64,000 nucleotides of DNA from Stutzerimonas stutzeri TS44 (lineage in GTDB: Bacteria > Pseudomonadota > Gammaproteobacteria > Pseudomonadales > Pseudomonadaceae), in contig AJXE01000002.1 in NCBI GenBank assembly GCA_000263395.1, positions 1-64,000 of the forward strand, written 5' to 3'. The position numbers and the translations under genes were made by a program. The notes below the pieces were generated by a model. That model was not told where the DNA came from. It did no database searches and saw nothing but the letters and a program-made list of their open reading frames with translations. Each line of letters opens with the position of its first letter. Position 1 is the first letter of the stretch. This document shows positions 40,075 to 51,596 of the stretch, piece by piece.

Positions 40075-40542
40075 CTACTTGTGATAGGGGTGGCCGGACA
40101 GCAGCGTCCAGGCACGATAAATCTGCTCGCCCACCAGGATGCGCACCAGCGGATGCGGCAACGTCAGCGGCGACAGCGACCAGCGCTGCTCGCTGCGCGC
40201 ACAGACCTCCGGCGCCAGCCCTTCCGGGCCGCCGACCATGAGGTTGACGGTGCGCGCATCCAGCCGCCAGCGCTCCAGCTCCGCCGCCAGCTGCTCGGTG
40301 CTCCACGGCTTGCCGTGCACTTCCAGCGTGACGATGCGCTCGCCCGGCTGCACCCTGGCCAGCATCGCCTCGCCTTCCTGGCGGATCAGGCGCGCCACAT
40401 CGGCGTTCTTGCCGCGGGTGTTGAGCGCAATCTCCACCAGATCGAGCGGCAGCTCGGACGGCAGGCGGCGGGCATATTCCTGCCAGCCGTCCTCCACCCA
40501 GCGCGGCATCTTCGAGCCGACGGCGATCAGCTTGATCCGCAC
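40075..40542 (-). CDS. rlmH: 23S rRNA pseudouridine-1915 N3-methyltransferase
   Basis: 155 residues with a GTG start, three bases after the rsfS stop. RlmH is a small SPOUT methyltransferase that modifies pseudouridine 1915 on assembled 70S ribosomes. The trefoil knot shows [36 protein letters not shown] and the invariant HPYHK C-terminus. Confidence 0.98.
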   Translation of the reverse strand: MRIKLIAVGSKMPRWVEDGWQEYARRLPSELPLDLVEIALNTRGKNADVARLIRQEGEAMLARVQPGERIVTLEVHGKPWSTEQLAAELERWRLDARTVNLMVGGPEGLAPEVCARSEQRWSLSPLTLPHPLVRILVGEQIYRAWTLLSGHPYHK

Positions 40543-40545
40543 GGG

Positions 40546-40905
40546 TTACTCCGGATCGTGGCTGTGCTGCGCGCGGCTCTGTTCGGCGCCCTGCCACAGG
40601 CGTTCGAGATCGTAGAACTGGCGGGTCGGCACCTGCATCACGTGCACCACCACGTCGCCGAGGTCGAGCAGCGCCCACTCGCCGCCTTCCAGGCCTTCGC
40701 TGCCCAGCGGGCGCACGCCCTGTTCCTTGACCTTCTCCAGCACGTTGTCGGCCAGCGCCTTGACCTGGCGACTGGAGCCGCCGCTGGCGATCACCATGTA
40801 GTCGGTGACGCTGGTCTTGCCGCGCACATCGATGGTGACGATGTCCTGGGCCTTCAAATCTTCCAGCGCGGCGACCGCCAGCTGGACCAAAGCTTCAGTT
40901 TGCAT
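40546..40905 (-). CDS. rsfS: Ribosomal silencing factor RsfS
   Basis: 119 residues. RsfS binds L14 and blocks subunit joining in starvation and stationary phase. Motifs are [37 protein letters not shown] and [14 protein letters not shown]. It lies between nadD (15-bp gap) and rlmH, the conserved order. Confidence 0.97.
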   Translation of the reverse strand: MQTEALVQLAVAALEDLKAQDIVTIDVRGKTSVTDYMVIASGGSSRQVKALADNVLEKVKEQGVRPLGSEGLEGGEWALLDLGDVVVHVMQVPTRQFYDLERLWQGAEQSRAQHSHDPE

Positions 40906-40920
40906 AACGTGAAAACAACC

Positions 40921-41580
40921 TCAGTTCGACGCCCGGTAGAGTCCGTGCGCGTTGATGTAAGCCAGAACGGCGTCGGGTACCAGAAACCGCACCGACTTGC
41001 CGCTGGCCAGCAATTGACGAATCTGTGTGGCGGACACCTCCAGCGGTGTCTGCCAGACGAAGGCGATCTGCCCGGCAGCGCCGGCCAGTGCCAGTGGATC
41101 GGACACACTGCGCGCCGCCAGCAGATCGCGCAGCGCCTGCGGCGCCTCGCTGCCGGCATCCGGCCGCTGCAGCACGAGGAGGTGGCAGTAGTCGAGCAGC
41201 TCCTCCCAGCGATGCCAGGTCGGCAGCCCGCAGAAGGCATCCCAGCCGACGATCAGCAGCAGTTGGTCGTCGGCCGCCAGTTCCTCGCGCAGCGAGATCA
41301 GCGTCTCGATGGTGTAGGACGGCTTCGCCCGCTGCAGCTCGCGGGCATCGACGCACAGCGGCGGCAGATCGGTCACTGCCAGACGGACCATCGCCAGACG
41401 GTCCTCGGCCGAGCAGCTCGGCGTTTCGCGGTGCGGCGGACGCGCATTGGGGATCAGCCGCAGCTCGTCGAGCCCGAACAGCTCGGCCACCTCCAGCGCG
41501 CCGCGCAGGTGGCCGATGTGTACCGGATCGAAGGTACCGCCGAGGATGCCGATGCGCCGCGCGCCGCTGCCGTCGCGCAT
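40921..41580 (-). CDS. nadD: Nicotinate-nucleotide adenylyltransferase
   Basis: 219 residues. NadD makes nicotinate adenine dinucleotide from NaMN and ATP. The nucleotidyltransferase HxGH motif is in [13 protein letters not shown], and [21 protein letters not shown] carries the ISSTxIR-like motif. The ATG shares its A with the TGA of proA (TGATG). Confidence 0.97.
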   Translation of the reverse strand: MRDGSGARRIGILGGTFDPVHIGHLRGALEVAELFGLDELRLIPNARPPHRETPSCSAEDRLAMVRLAVTDLPPLCVDARELQRAKPSYTIETLISLREELAADDQLLLIVGWDAFCGLPTWHRWEELLDYCHLLVLQRPDAGSEAPQALRDLLAARSVSDPLALAGAAGQIAFVWQTPLEVSATQIRQLLASGKSVRFLVPDAVLAYINAHGLYRASN

Positions 41581-42845
41581 CAGCTACGGACGTGACCGTC
41601 GCCGAAGACCACGTACTTCTCGCTGGTCAGGCCGTGCAGGCCGACCGGCCCGCGCGCGTGCAGCTTGTCGGTGGAGATGCCGATCTCCGCGCCCAGGCCG
41701 TACTCGAAACCATCGGCGAAACGGGTCGAGGCGTTGACCATCACCGAGCTGGAATCGACTTCGGTGAGGAAGCGCCGCGCATCGGTGAAGTTCTCGGTGA
41801 CGATCGCATCGGTGTGCTGCGAGCCGTAGCGGTTGATGTGTTCGATGGCCTCGTCGAGCGAGTCGAGGATACGGATCGACAGGATCGGCGCGTTGTACTC
41901 GGTGGACCAGTCTTCCTCGCTGGCCGCCAGCACCTCGCTGCCGAGCAGTGCGCGGGTGCGCTCGCAGCCACGCAGCTCGACGCCCTTCTCGCGGTAGATC
42001 GTCGCCAGCGGCGGCAGCACCTGCGCGGCGATGGCCTGGTGCACCAGCAGCGTCTCCATCGCGTTGCACGGTGCGTAGCGCTGGGTCTTGGCGTTATCGG
42101 CAACGCGAATCGCCTTGTCGACGTCCGCGGCGCTATCGACGTACACGTGGCAGATGCCGTCCAGGTGCTTGATCACCGGCACCCGGGCATCGCGGCTGAT
42201 GCGCTCGATCAGGCCCTTGCCACCGCGCGGGACGATCACGTCGACGAACTCCGGCATGGCGATCAGCGCGCCGACCGCGGCGCGGTCGATGGTTTCCACC
42301 ACCTGCACGCAGGCCGCCGGCAGGCCGGCCTCGGCCAGGCCGAGCTGGATGCAGCGGGCAATGGCCTGGTTGGAATGAATCGCCTCGGAGCCGCCGCGCA
42401 GGATGGTGGCGTTGCCCGATTTCAGGCACAGACTGGCGGCATCGATGGTCACGTTGGGCCGCGACTCGTAGATGATGCCGACCACGCCCAGCGGCACGCG
42501 CATCTTGCCGACCTGGATGCCCGAGGGCATGTAGCGCATGTCGCGGATTTCGCCGATCGGGTCGGGCAGCGCGGCGACCTGGCGCAGGCCCTCGATCATG
42601 CTGTCGATCACCTTGGGCGTCAGCGCCAGGCGGTCGAGCATTGCCGCATCCAGGCCATTGGCGCGGCCGCCGGCCAGATCCAGTTCATTGGCGGCGACCA
42701 GCTCGGCGCGCGCGGCATCGAGCGCGACGGCGGCGGCCTGCAGGGCACGGTTCTTCTGCGCGGTGCTGGCGCGCGCGAGCACCCGCGAGGCGTCGCGCGC
42801 GGCGCGGCCCAGGCGGGTCATGTAGTCGAGTACGGACTCGGTCAT
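41580..42845 (-). CDS. proA: Gamma-glutamyl phosphate reductase
   Basis: 421 residues from the ATG at 42843-42845; the long upstream frame belongs to the opposite strand of the DedA gene. ProA reduces glutamyl phosphate to glutamate semialdehyde in proline synthesis. The catalytic cysteine is in [15 protein letters not shown], with [18 protein letters not shown] and [15 protein letters not shown]. It is first in a proA-nadD-rsfS-rlmH-mrdA-rodA series likely transcribed together. Confidence 0.98.
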   Translation of the reverse strand: MTESVLDYMTRLGRAARDASRVLARASTAQKNRALQAAAVALDAARAELVAANELDLAGGRANGLDAAMLDRLALTPKVIDSMIEGLRQVAALPDPIGEIRDMRYMPSGIQVGKMRVPLGVVGIIYESRPNVTIDAASLCLKSGNATILRGGSEAIHSNQAIARCIQLGLAEAGLPAACVQVVETIDRAAVGALIAMPEFVDVIVPRGGKGLIERISRDARVPVIKHLDGICHVYVDSAADVDKAIRVADNAKTQRYAPCNAMETLLVHQAIAAQVLPPLATIYREKGVELRGCERTRALLGSEVLAASEEDWSTEYNAPILSIRILDSLDEAIEHINRYGSQHTDAIVTENFTDARRFLTEVDSSSVMVNASTRFADGFEYGLGAEIGISTDKLHARGPVGLHGLTSEKYVVFGDGHVRS

Positions 42846-43028
42846 GGTCTTGCTGGCCTGACGAAAGGGAAAGCGGCTGATTATAGCCACGCCGGCCCCT
42901 GCCGCACAGCAGCGTCGGGCGAACGGGCCGGCCTCGTCGGAGTACAGCGGCATCGCTATCATCCGTGCGGTGAAACCCGCGCCGCCGGCGACGGGTCGAA
43001 AGGCCTCACCGAAAACAAGGAACCGCGC

Positions 43029-44348
43029 ATGAGCCAATGGCTCGACCCGCTCACCGCCTGGCTCGGCACCCATCCCCACTGGCTCGGCCTGGTGCTGTTC
43101 ATCGCCGCCTGCATCGAATGCCTGGCGGTGGTCGGGCTGCTGATCCCCGGCACCGTGCTGCTGTTCGCCCTCGGCATGCTCGCCGGCAGCGGCGCGCTGA
43201 CACTGAGCGAGATGCTGCTGTTGGGTTTCGCCGGCGGCCTGCTCGGCGATCTGATCTCCTACGGCCTCGGGCGCCGCTACCACCAGAGCATCCGCCGCCT
43301 GCCGGGGCTGCGTCACCATCCCGAATGGCTGCTGCGCGCCGAGCACTATTTCGCCCGCTATGGCGTCGCCAGTCTGCTGGTCGGCCGTTTCATCGGCCCG
43401 CTGCGACCGATGCTGCCGATGACCGCGGGGATGCTCGACATGCCGTTCGGGCGCTTCCTGCTGGTCAGCCTGGTGGCGGCGGCCGGCTGGTCGATGGCCT
43501 ACCTGCTGCCCGGCTGGACCGCCGGCGCGGCGCTGCGTCTGCCGCTGGCCGAGGGCTTCTGGGGCGAAGCCGGGCTGATCGTCGGCGCGCTGCTCGTGCT
43601 GATCGGCAGCATCGTCTACGGCAGCTTTCATCACCAGCGCTGGGTCAGCGCCGTCGCCGCCGGGCTGAGCACGCTGATCCTGCTCGGGCTGTTCTTCGGT
43701 TGGCCGTACCTGCGCATATTCGACGACGGATTGCTGACAGTGATCCAGACCGAACGCAGCGCGTCGATGGACCGCCTGATGGTGCTGATCACCCGCCTGG
43801 GCGATTTTCACACACAGCTGTGGGCTGCGGTGCTGCTGAGCCTGCTGCTGTTGCTGCTGCGCCAGTGGCGCGCCGCCGCGTTCGCCATCGCCACGCTGCT
43901 CGGCACGGCGCTGACCAACGGCGCGCTGAAGGCGGCCTTCGCCCGCGTGCGGCCGGAGGTGCTGCTCGAACCGCTGAGTAGCTACAGCTTCCCCAGCGGC
44001 CACAGCTCGGCGGCATTCGCGCTGTTCCTCACCCTCGGCGTACTGGTCAGCCGCGAGCAGCCGCCGCGGCTACGCCTGGCGTGGCTGCTGCTGGCCTGCC
44101 TGCCGGCCACGGCCATTGCGCTGTCGCGGATCTATCTGGGCGTGCACTGGGCCACCGACGTGCTGGCCGGCGCGCTGCTCGCCGCCGCGTTCTGCGCGCT
44201 CAGCCTGACGCTGGTGCAATGGCGCACGCCGCTGCCGGCGCTGTCGCCGCGCGCATGGTGGCTGATCCTGCCGGCGTGCCTCGGTCTGCTCGGCGCCTTC
44301 TCGCTCTGGTCGCTGCCGACGGCGATGCAGCTGTATCGGTATTTCTAG
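43029..44348 (+). CDS. DedA-PAP2 fusion membrane protein
   Basis: 439 residues from the ATG at 43029. The N-terminal half (about 20-170) is a DedA/SNARE-associated domain with [27 protein letters not shown] and the [15 protein letters not shown] motif. The C-terminal half is a PAP2 phosphatase with [23 protein letters not shown] and [15 protein letters not shown], all three catalytic motifs intact. Such fusions may couple flipping of an isoprenoid or phospholipid carrier with its dephosphorylation; the substrate is not known. Its TAG stop interleaves with the TAG of the convergent LON gene at CTAG. Confidence 0.92.
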   Translation: MSQWLDPLTAWLGTHPHWLGLVLFIAACIECLAVVGLLIPGTVLLFALGMLAGSGALTLSEMLLLGFAGGLLGDLISYGLGRRYHQSIRRLPGLRHHPEWLLRAEHYFARYGVASLLVGRFIGPLRPMLPMTAGMLDMPFGRFLLVSLVAAAGWSMAYLLPGWTAGAALRLPLAEGFWGEAGLIVGALLVLIGSIVYGSFHHQRWVSAVAAGLSTLILLGLFFGWPYLRIFDDGLLTVIQTERSASMDRLMVLITRLGDFHTQLWAAVLLSLLLLLLRQWRAAAFAIATLLGTALTNGALKAAFARVRPEVLLEPLSSYSFPSGHSSAAFALFLTLGVLVSREQPPRLRLAWLLLACLPATAIALSRIYLGVHWATDVLAGALLAAAFCALSLTLVQWRTPLPALSPRAWWLILPACLGLLGAFSLWSLPTAMQLYRYF

Positions 44349-44935
44349 CCGACCAGCTCGCCCTGCAGCGCTTCCAGCAGGGACTGGATCAGCTCGAGTT
44401 GCGCTTGCGGCGCATCCAGCCCCAGCAGCTCGAGCTTCTGCTGTGCCTGGAACGGCAGCAGGTAGGCCAGCTGCGCGGCGAGGTCGCGCTGGCCGGCCGG
44501 CGTGCCACCCATGCCCAGGTTGGCCACCATCGGATGGCGGCCCAGCGCCTGCAGCAGCACCAGCAGATCGGCATGGCTGTCGTCCAGCGGCCGCTCGGCG
44601 AGTTCGTCCAGCCAGCGCACATGGGCGACGCTGAGCTGGTCGCGCTGGACCTCGGAAGACTCCACATGAAAGCGCCGCCCGCCCTCGACGCGGATACCCA
44701 GCAGGCCGTTGGGCTGCTGCTGCCAGTCGCGGATCAGCGCCTCGCAGCCGAGCCGGGCGAACGCCGCCGGCGCCGGACCGACCTCTCTGCCCTCGAGAAT
44801 ATGCACCACACCGAAACCATGCCCGGCCTTCAGGCAACCGCTGAGCATGTCCAGGTAGCGCGGTTCGAAGACTTGCAGATCCAGCGTGCAGCCGGGGAAC
44901 AACACGGTATCGAGCGGAAACAGCGGCAGCTTCAT
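44345..44935 (-). CDS. Stand-alone LON substrate-binding domain protein
   Basis: 196 residues, matching the N-terminal domain of Lon protease without the ATPase or peptidase. The N-terminus KLPLFPLDTVLFPGCTLDLQVFEPRYLDML is the family signature, and GRRFHVES and PLDDSHADLLVLL follow. Function is unknown; a chaperone- or adaptor-like role is plausible. It overlaps the DedA-PAP2 stop by 4 bp and lies 10 bp after lrgB. Confidence 0.9.
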   Translation of the reverse strand: MKLPLFPLDTVLFPGCTLDLQVFEPRYLDMLSGCLKAGHGFGVVHILEGREVGPAPAAFARLGCEALIRDWQQQPNGLLGIRVEGGRRFHVESSEVQRDQLSVAHVRWLDELAERPLDDSHADLLVLLQALGRHPMVANLGMGGTPAGQRDLAAQLAYLLPFQAQQKLELLGLDAPQAQLELIQSLLEALQGELVG

Positions 44936-44945
44936 GCAGGCTCCA

Positions 44946-45668
44946 TCACAGCAACAGGGTCACCACCAGCGGCAGCAGCACCGCCGTCATCACGCCCATC
45001 AGGCTCATCGCCAGCGCGGCGAAGGCGCCGCACTCGTCGCTCTCCTGCAGCGCCTGGGCGGTACCTACCGCGTGGGCGGTCAGGCCGAGGGCCATGCCGC
45101 GCGCCGCCGGATGGCGCACACCACAGCGGCGCAGCAGCGCGGGGCCGAAGATCGCGCCGAGCACACCGGTGATCATCACGAACACCGCCGCCAGCGCGAC
45201 CACGCCGCCGATCTGCTCGGCCACCAGCATGGCGATGGGCGATGTCACCGACTTCGGCGCCAGGGTCATGAGGATCATCCGCTCGGCGCCGAACAGCCAG
45301 GCCAGCGCCATGCCCAGCGCGGTGGCGGTGACGCCGGCCACCAACAGAGTGATCACGATGGGCGCGAACAGTTCGCGGATTCGCCGCATATTCAGATACA
45401 ACGGCACCGCCAGCGCCACCGTCGCCGGGCCAAGCATGACCGTCAGCAGCTGCGCGCTGTCGGCGTAATCGGCATAGCTGAGCCCGCACAGCAGCAGCAC
45501 GCCGATGACCAGCAGCGCCGAGAGCAGGACCGGTTGCAGGAACACCCAGCGGGTCTTGTCGTAGGCGGCGAACGACAGCTGGAACGCGGCGAGCGTGATG
45601 CCGACGCCGAACAGCGGATGATGGATCAGCGCCTGCCAGGCGGCGTGCCAGTCGAGCATCGTCGTCAT
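44946..45668 (-). CDS. lrgB: LrgB/CidB-family membrane protein
   Basis: 240 residues with six or seven hydrophobic segments. Family motifs are FQLSFAAYDKTRWV, LGPATVALAVPLY and LAPKSVTSPIAMLVAEQIGG. LrgAB/CidAB proteins influence murein hydrolase export and, in some species, three-carbon acid transport. It overlaps lrgA by 4 bp. Confidence 0.93.
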   Translation of the reverse strand: MTTMLDWHAAWQALIHHPLFGVGITLAAFQLSFAAYDKTRWVFLQPVLLSALLVIGVLLLCGLSYADYADSAQLLTVMLGPATVALAVPLYLNMRRIRELFAPIVITLLVAGVTATALGMALAWLFGAERMILMTLAPKSVTSPIAMLVAEQIGGVVALAAVFVMITGVLGAIFGPALLRRCGVRHPAARGMALGLTAHAVGTAQALQESDECGAFAALAMSLMGVMTAVLLPLVVTLLL

Positions 45669-46027
45669 GCGTCCTCCCGCCGGCGCGTCTGCCGCTGGAT
45701 CAGCGCCTGCATCAGCCAGCCGGTGAGCGCCAGCGAGAACAGCAGGGAAATCACCAGCACGCCGACAATCGCCCAGAAGTCCTGCAGGATCGCCTCGGTG
45801 TAGACCATCACCCCCACCGCTGGCGGCACCAGCAGCAGCGGCAGATAACGCAGCAGGCTGCTCGCCGCCACCTGCAGCGACTCGCTCGCACTGCCGCGCA
45901 GCAGCAGCGCCGCGAACAGCAATAACAGACCGATGATCGGCCCCGGCAACATCGGCACCAGCAACACATTGAGTACCGTGCCGAGCAGTTGGAACAGCAC
46001 CAGCCAGGTCAGACCGCGCAGCAGCAT
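45665..46027 (-). CDS. lrgA: LrgA/CidA-family holin-like protein
   Basis: 120 residues from the ATG at 46025-46027. Four membrane segments, with PGPIIGLLLLF and LRYLPLLLVPPAVGVM typical of the CidA/LrgA family. It forms a holin-like complex and is encoded as a pair with lrgB, no LysR-type cidR gene being next to it. Confidence 0.92.
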   Translation of the reverse strand: MLLRGLTWLVLFQLLGTVLNVLLVPMLPGPIIGLLLLFAALLLRGSASESLQVAASSLLRYLPLLLVPPAVGVMVYTEAILQDFWAIVGVLVISLLFSLALTGWLMQALIQRQTRRREDA

Positions 46028-46192
46028 GGGAGCCCCTTCCGGCAAATGTCAGCGAGTATAAGCCGCAACCGCCCGCCTCACGCAGCGGCGGCTTCGCTAT
46101 GACGCGCCATTCGCCCGGTCATGGGTGATTGCGCGGGCCGAGGGCGCGTGCTGATCTTCACCGACAACAAACGTCCCGCAGAGGAACCGCCC

Positions 46193-46648
46193 ATGCCCCA
46201 GGTACCGCTCGATGAACTCAAGAACTACATCGGCAGGGAACTCGGCCACTCCGACTGGCTGACCATCGACCAGAGCCGCGTCGACCACTTCGCTGAGTGC
46301 ACCGGCGATCACCAGTTCATTCATGTCGATCCGGAGAAGGCCCGGCAGACCCCGTTCGGCGGCACCATCGCGCACGGCTTCCTCTCGCTCTCGCTGCTGC
46401 CGCTGCTCATGGAAGACCTCATGGTGGTGCCGCAGGGCACCAGGATGGCCGTCAACTACGGCCTGGACAGTCTGCGCTTCATCCAGCCGGTGCGGGTCGG
46501 CTCGCGGGTGCGCCTGCACGCGACCCTGCTCGACGCCCACGAGAAGAACCCCGGCCAGTGGCTGCTCAGGACCCGCGCCGAGATGCAGATCGAAGGCGCG
46601 GAGAAACCCGCCTACATCGCGCAATCGCTGGCGCTCTGCTTCGTCTGA
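46193..46648 (+). CDS. MaoC-like hotdog dehydratase
   Basis: 151 residues from the ATG at 46193 with GAGG upstream; an earlier in-frame ATG lacks support. The hotdog domain has the hydratase site FAECTGDHQFIHVDPEKA (Asp and His) and TPFGGTIAHGFLSLS, as in R-specific enoyl-CoA hydratases (PhaJ/NodN type). The substrate, probably an acyl-CoA, cannot be told from the sequence. Confidence 0.92.
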   Translation: MPQVPLDELKNYIGRELGHSDWLTIDQSRVDHFAECTGDHQFIHVDPEKARQTPFGGTIAHGFLSLSLLPLLMEDLMVVPQGTRMAVNYGLDSLRFIQPVRVGSRVRLHATLLDAHEKNPGQWLLRTRAEMQIEGAEKPAYIAQSLALCFV

Positions 46649-46693
46649 GGCGATTGCGGCATACTGCGGGCGTTCCGTCGTCTGGATGCCCGC

Positions 46694-48370
46694 ATGCGTC
46701 ACCTGACCACCCTGCTCCTCGTCTGCCTGCTCGCCGCCTGCGGCGACGGCGAACCGTTGCTGCCGCCGGATGCCGTGCTGCCCGACGGTGGACGCTACCG
46801 CGGCACGCTGGTGGATGGCCTGCTGCAGGGTGAGGGACGCCTCGACTACCCCAACGGCAGCAGTTACCGCGGCCAGTTCAAGGACGGTCAATGGCACGGC
46901 CAGGGCCGCTGGACCGGCGCCAACGGCGACCGCTACGAAGGCGCCTTCGAACACGGCCTGTTCCACGGCGAGGGGCGCTTCAGCTACGCCGCCGGTGGCG
47001 TCTATGCAGGGCAGTTCCGCCAGGGCCGCATGCACGGGCTGGGCACCTTCAGCCAGGACGGTGCCCGCTACAGCGGCGAATTCCACAACGACCTCTATCA
47101 CGGCGAAGGCGTCCTCGAATACGCCGACGGCGTGCGCTATCAGGGCCGCTTCGCCAACGGCCAGCCAGAGGGCACCGGCACGCGCAGCGATGCGGACGGC
47201 TCGTACAGCGGGCAATTCCGCGACGGCCTGCTCAACGGCGACGGCGTCTACCTTTCCGAGGACGGCGAGCGCTATCGCGGCACCTTCGCCGACGACCTGT
47301 TCCACGGCGCAGGCCGCTACGAAGATGGCCGCGGCGATGCCTGGGAAGGCCAGTTCGTCCACGGCGAACTCAGCGGTGCCGGCCGCCATGACAGCGCCGA
47401 TGGCAGCCAGTATCACGGCGAATTCCGCCGCTGGCAGTACCACGGCAGCGGCGTGCTGGAACGCACCGACGGCAGCGTCTACCGCGGCGGCTTTCGTCAC
47501 GGCAAGTTCAGCGGCGACGGCCAGCTGACCCTCGCCGACGGCAGCGTACAGCGCGGCAGCTGGCGCAACGGCCGCCGGATTCGCGACGAGCACGGCAGGC
47601 GCCTGCCGGACCCGCTCGAAATCGGCCTGCTGCGCCAGGGCGCGCTGCTCGAACAGGCGCTTGCCGCGGTTCCCGCCTCCACGCCCGCTGCGGAGCTGTA
47701 CAGCCTGGTGCTGGCCGGCGACGGTCGCCAGAGCGTGTTCCTGCGCGAGGCCGACTACGTGCAGCGCCTGCTGGCCGAGCGCTTCGCCGCGCGCGGGCAG
47801 ATCAGCCTGGTCAACCACCGCGATCACCTCGGCGATCGGCCGCTGGCGACCCGCGAAAACCTGGCGCGTGCCGCCGCCACCCTGGCCGAGCGCAGCGGCG
47901 CGGAGGATCTGGTGTTCATCTACCTGACCAGCCACGGCACCGCCGATCACCGCCTGATCCTGCAGCAGCCGCGCCTGGGGCTGGACAACCTGAGCGCCCC
48001 GGAGCTGGCCGAGCTGCTCGCCCCGCTGGCCGAGCGCAACCAGGTAGTGGTCATCTCCGCCTGCTATTCCGGCGGTTTCATCGAGCCGTTGAAAGGCCCG
48101 CGACGGCTGGTGATGACCGCCGCACGCGCCGATCGCGTGTCGTTCGGCTGCTCGGAAGAAAGCGACTTCACCTACTTCGGCCGCGCGCTGTTCGCCGAGG
48201 CGCTGCAGCAGACCGACGACATCGTGCACGCCTTCACGCTGGCGCAGGCAAGGGTTGCCGAACGCGAGCAGGCCGACGACTATCAGGCATCGGAACCCCA
48301 GATCTGGGCGCCCGAGCCGGTCGTCGAACACTGGCGCAACCTGCAGCAACGGCGCGCCGCCTCACACTGA
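46694..48370 (+). CDS. MORN-repeat lipoprotein with C13 peptidase domain
   Basis: 558 residues. A lipobox ([12 protein letters not shown], Cys16) predicts a lipoprotein. Residues about 34-300 contain eleven MORN repeats of the form YxGxFxxGxxHGxGxxxxxDG plus a degenerate twelfth. Residues about 335-530 match peptidase family C13 (clan CD, the caspase/legumain fold): catalytic His414 in [10 protein letters not shown] and Cys457 in [14 protein letters not shown] repeats often bind lipids or proteins. It is probably exported to a membrane face and acts as a regulated protease. Its targets are unknown. Confidence 0.9.
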   Translation: MRHLTTLLLVCLLAACGDGEPLLPPDAVLPDGGRYRGTLVDGLLQGEGRLDYPNGSSYRGQFKDGQWHGQGRWTGANGDRYEGAFEHGLFHGEGRFSYAAGGVYAGQFRQGRMHGLGTFSQDGARYSGEFHNDLYHGEGVLEYADGVRYQGRFANGQPEGTGTRSDADGSYSGQFRDGLLNGDGVYLSEDGERYRGTFADDLFHGAGRYEDGRGDAWEGQFVHGELSGAGRHDSADGSQYHGEFRRWQYHGSGVLERTDGSVYRGGFRHGKFSGDGQLTLADGSVQRGSWRNGRRIRDEHGRRLPDPLEIGLLRQGALLEQALAAVPASTPAAELYSLVLAGDGRQSVFLREADYVQRLLAERFAARGQISLVNHRDHLGDRPLATRENLARAAATLAERSGAEDLVFIYLTSHGTADHRLILQQPRLGLDNLSAPELAELLAPLAERNQVVVISACYSGGFIEPLKGPRRLVMTAARADRVSFGCSEESDFTYFGRALFAEALQQTDDIVHAFTLAQARVAEREQADDYQASEPQIWAPEPVVEHWRNLQQRRAASH

Positions 48371-48389
48371 TTCGCCAAGGAGCATGACC

Positions 48390-49031
48390 ATGTATCTGAC
48401 GCCCCAGCGCATTCTGCTTGCCGGCGCCACCGGGCTGACCGGCGAACACCTGCTCGACCGGCTGCTCAACGAACCCACCGTCGAACGCGTGCTGGCGCCG
48501 ACGCGCAAGCCGCTGGCCGCGCATCCGCGCCTGGAAAACCCAGTCGGGCCGCTACGGTCGCTGCTCGAACAACTCGACGGCCCGGTCGATACCGCGTTCT
48601 GCTGCCTGGGCAGCACGCTCAAGCAGGCCGGCACCCAGGAGGCGTTCCGTGCCATCGATTTCGATCTGGTGCTGGCCTTCGCCCGCCGCGCACGCGAGCT
48701 GGGCGCGCGGCACCTGCTGGTGATCAGTTCGCTGGGCGCCAGCCCGGACAGCCCGATCTTCTACTGCCGGGTCAAAGGCGAGATGGAAGCGGCGCTCGAG
48801 GCCCAGGTCTGGCCGCAGCTGACCATCGCGCGGCCGTCACAGCTGCTCGGCCCGCGTCTGGAGTTGCGCCTGAACGAGCGGATCGCCGCGCCGCTGTCGC
48901 AACTGCTGCCGGGCAAGTACCACGGCATCGAGGCCTGCACGCTGGCCCGCGCGCTGTGGCGTCTGGCGCTGGAGGAAGGCGACGGCGTGCGCATCGTCGA
49001 GTCCGACGAGCTGCGCAAGCTCGGCAAGTAG
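48390..49031 (+). CDS. NAD(P)-binding Rossmann protein (NmrA/SDR-like)
   Basis: 213 residues. I chose the ATG at 48390 because AAGGAG (48377-48382) lies at proper spacing; the ATG at 48384 is too close. The Rossmann start is [18 protein letters not shown], followed by [40 protein letters not shown] and ARPSQLLGP, as in the atypical short-chain family with the human HTATIP2-like proteins. The substrate is not known. Confidence 0.88.
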   Translation: MYLTPQRILLAGATGLTGEHLLDRLLNEPTVERVLAPTRKPLAAHPRLENPVGPLRSLLEQLDGPVDTAFCCLGSTLKQAGTQEAFRAIDFDLVLAFARRARELGARHLLVISSLGASPDSPIFYCRVKGEMEAALEAQVWPQLTIARPSQLLGPRLELRLNERIAAPLSQLLPGKYHGIEACTLARALWRLALEEGDGVRIVESDELRKLGK

Positions 49032-49066
49032 CGGCGCGCCGGACAGCACGGACGCCGCCGGCAAGG

Positions 49067-50444
<1,378 letters not shown>

Positions 50445-50564
50445 GACGGACACGAAGGCGGACGGCGGGCCAGTCTACCTGCCGCCTGCGCGCCGAAACA
50501 GGCAGCCAGCGGCGCCGGCCGGCCATGCTAGACTCGCGCACCTTCATCGACCGATACCCCGCTC

Positions 50565-51596
50565 ATGGCCAAACGCCAACTCAACCGCCGGCAGAACTGG
50601 CGCATCGAGAAAATCCAGGAAGAGCGCGCCGCCCGCGCGGCACGCCGCGAATCCCGCGCGCTGGAAGAACTGGAAGGCGGCGATCTGGGACCGGAGCAGT
50701 TCGGCCTGGTGATCGCGCATTTCGGCGTGCAGGTCGAGGTCGAGGCGCAGGAAGGCGAGCACGCCGGCCAGGTGTTCCGCTGCCACTTGCGCGCCAACCT
50801 GCCGGCGCTGGTCACCGGCGATCGCGTGGTATGGCGCCCGGGCAACCAGGGCATCGGCGTAATCGTCGCGCAGCTGCCGCGCCACTCCGAGCTGTGCCGC
50901 CCCGACACCCGCGGCCAGCTCAAGCCGGTGGCGGCCAACGTCGACCTGATCGTCATCGTCTTCGCGCCGCTGCCCGAGCCGCATGCCAACCTGATCGACC
51001 GTTATCTGGTCGCCGCCGAACACGCCGGCATCCGCCCGCTGCTGCTGCTGAACAAGGCGGACCTGATCGACGCGTACAACGAGGGCGCGCTCAACGCGCT
51101 GCTGGCGGTCTACCGCACGCTCGGCTATCCGCTGCTGGAGGTGTCGGCCCACGGCGGCGCCGGCATGGATGAACTGCGCGCGGCGCTGGACGGCCACGTC
51201 AGCGTGTTCGTCGGGCAGTCCGGGGTGGGCAAGTCATCGCTGGTGAACAGCCTGCTGCCCGGCGTGGACACCCGCGTCGGCGCGCTCTCGGAGCTGACCG
51301 GCAAGGGCACCCATACCACCACCACGGCGCGGCTGTTCCATTTCCCCGGCGGCGGCGAGCTGATCGATTCGCCCGGCATCCGCGAATTCGGCCTCGGCCA
51401 TGTCAGCCGCGACGATGTCGAGGCCGGTTTCATCGAGTTCGCCGAGCTGCTCGGGCATTGCCGCTTCCGCGACTGCAAGCATGATCGCGAACCGGGCTGC
51501 GCGCTGCTCAAGGCACTCGAGGACGGGCGTATCCAGCCGCAGCGAATGAACAGCTACCGGCACATCCTCAGCAGCCTGCCCGCCCCCGACTACTGA
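50565..51596 (+). CDS. rsgA: Ribosome small subunit GTPase RsgA
   Basis: 343 residues. RsgA is a circularly permuted GTPase for late 30S assembly. An OB fold (about 45-115) is followed by motifs in the order G4 (NKAD), G1 (GQSGVGKS), G2-like ([13 protein letters not shown]) and G3 (DSPG). The zinc knuckle [15 protein letters not shown] ends the protein. Its stop overlaps that of motB by 7 bp. Confidence 0.98.
   Translation: MAKRQLNRRQNWRIEKIQEERAARAARRESRALEELEGGDLGPEQFGLVIAHFGVQVEVEAQEGEHAGQVFRCHLRANLPALVTGDRVVWRPGNQGIGVIVAQLPRHSELCRPDTRGQLKPVAANVDLIVIVFAPLPEPHANLIDRYLVAAEHAGIRPLLLLNKADLIDAYNEGALNALLAVYRTLGYPLLEVSAHGGAGMDELRAALDGHVSVFVGQSGVGKSSLVNSLLPGVDTRVGALSELTGKGTHTTTTARLFHFPGGGELIDSPGIREFGLGHVSRDDVEAGFIEFAELLGHCRFRDCKHDREPGCALLKALEDGRIQPQRMNSYRHILSSLPAPDY

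Noticed and set aside
38332..41595. A 1087-codon plus-strand frame across mrdA, rlmH, rsfS and nadD
   Set aside because: Same antisense artefact; all four minus-strand genes show complete family motifs.
41025..43028. Upstream extension of the DedA-PAP2 frame
   Set aside because: It runs antisense to nadD and proA; the protein similarity begins at the ATG at 43029.
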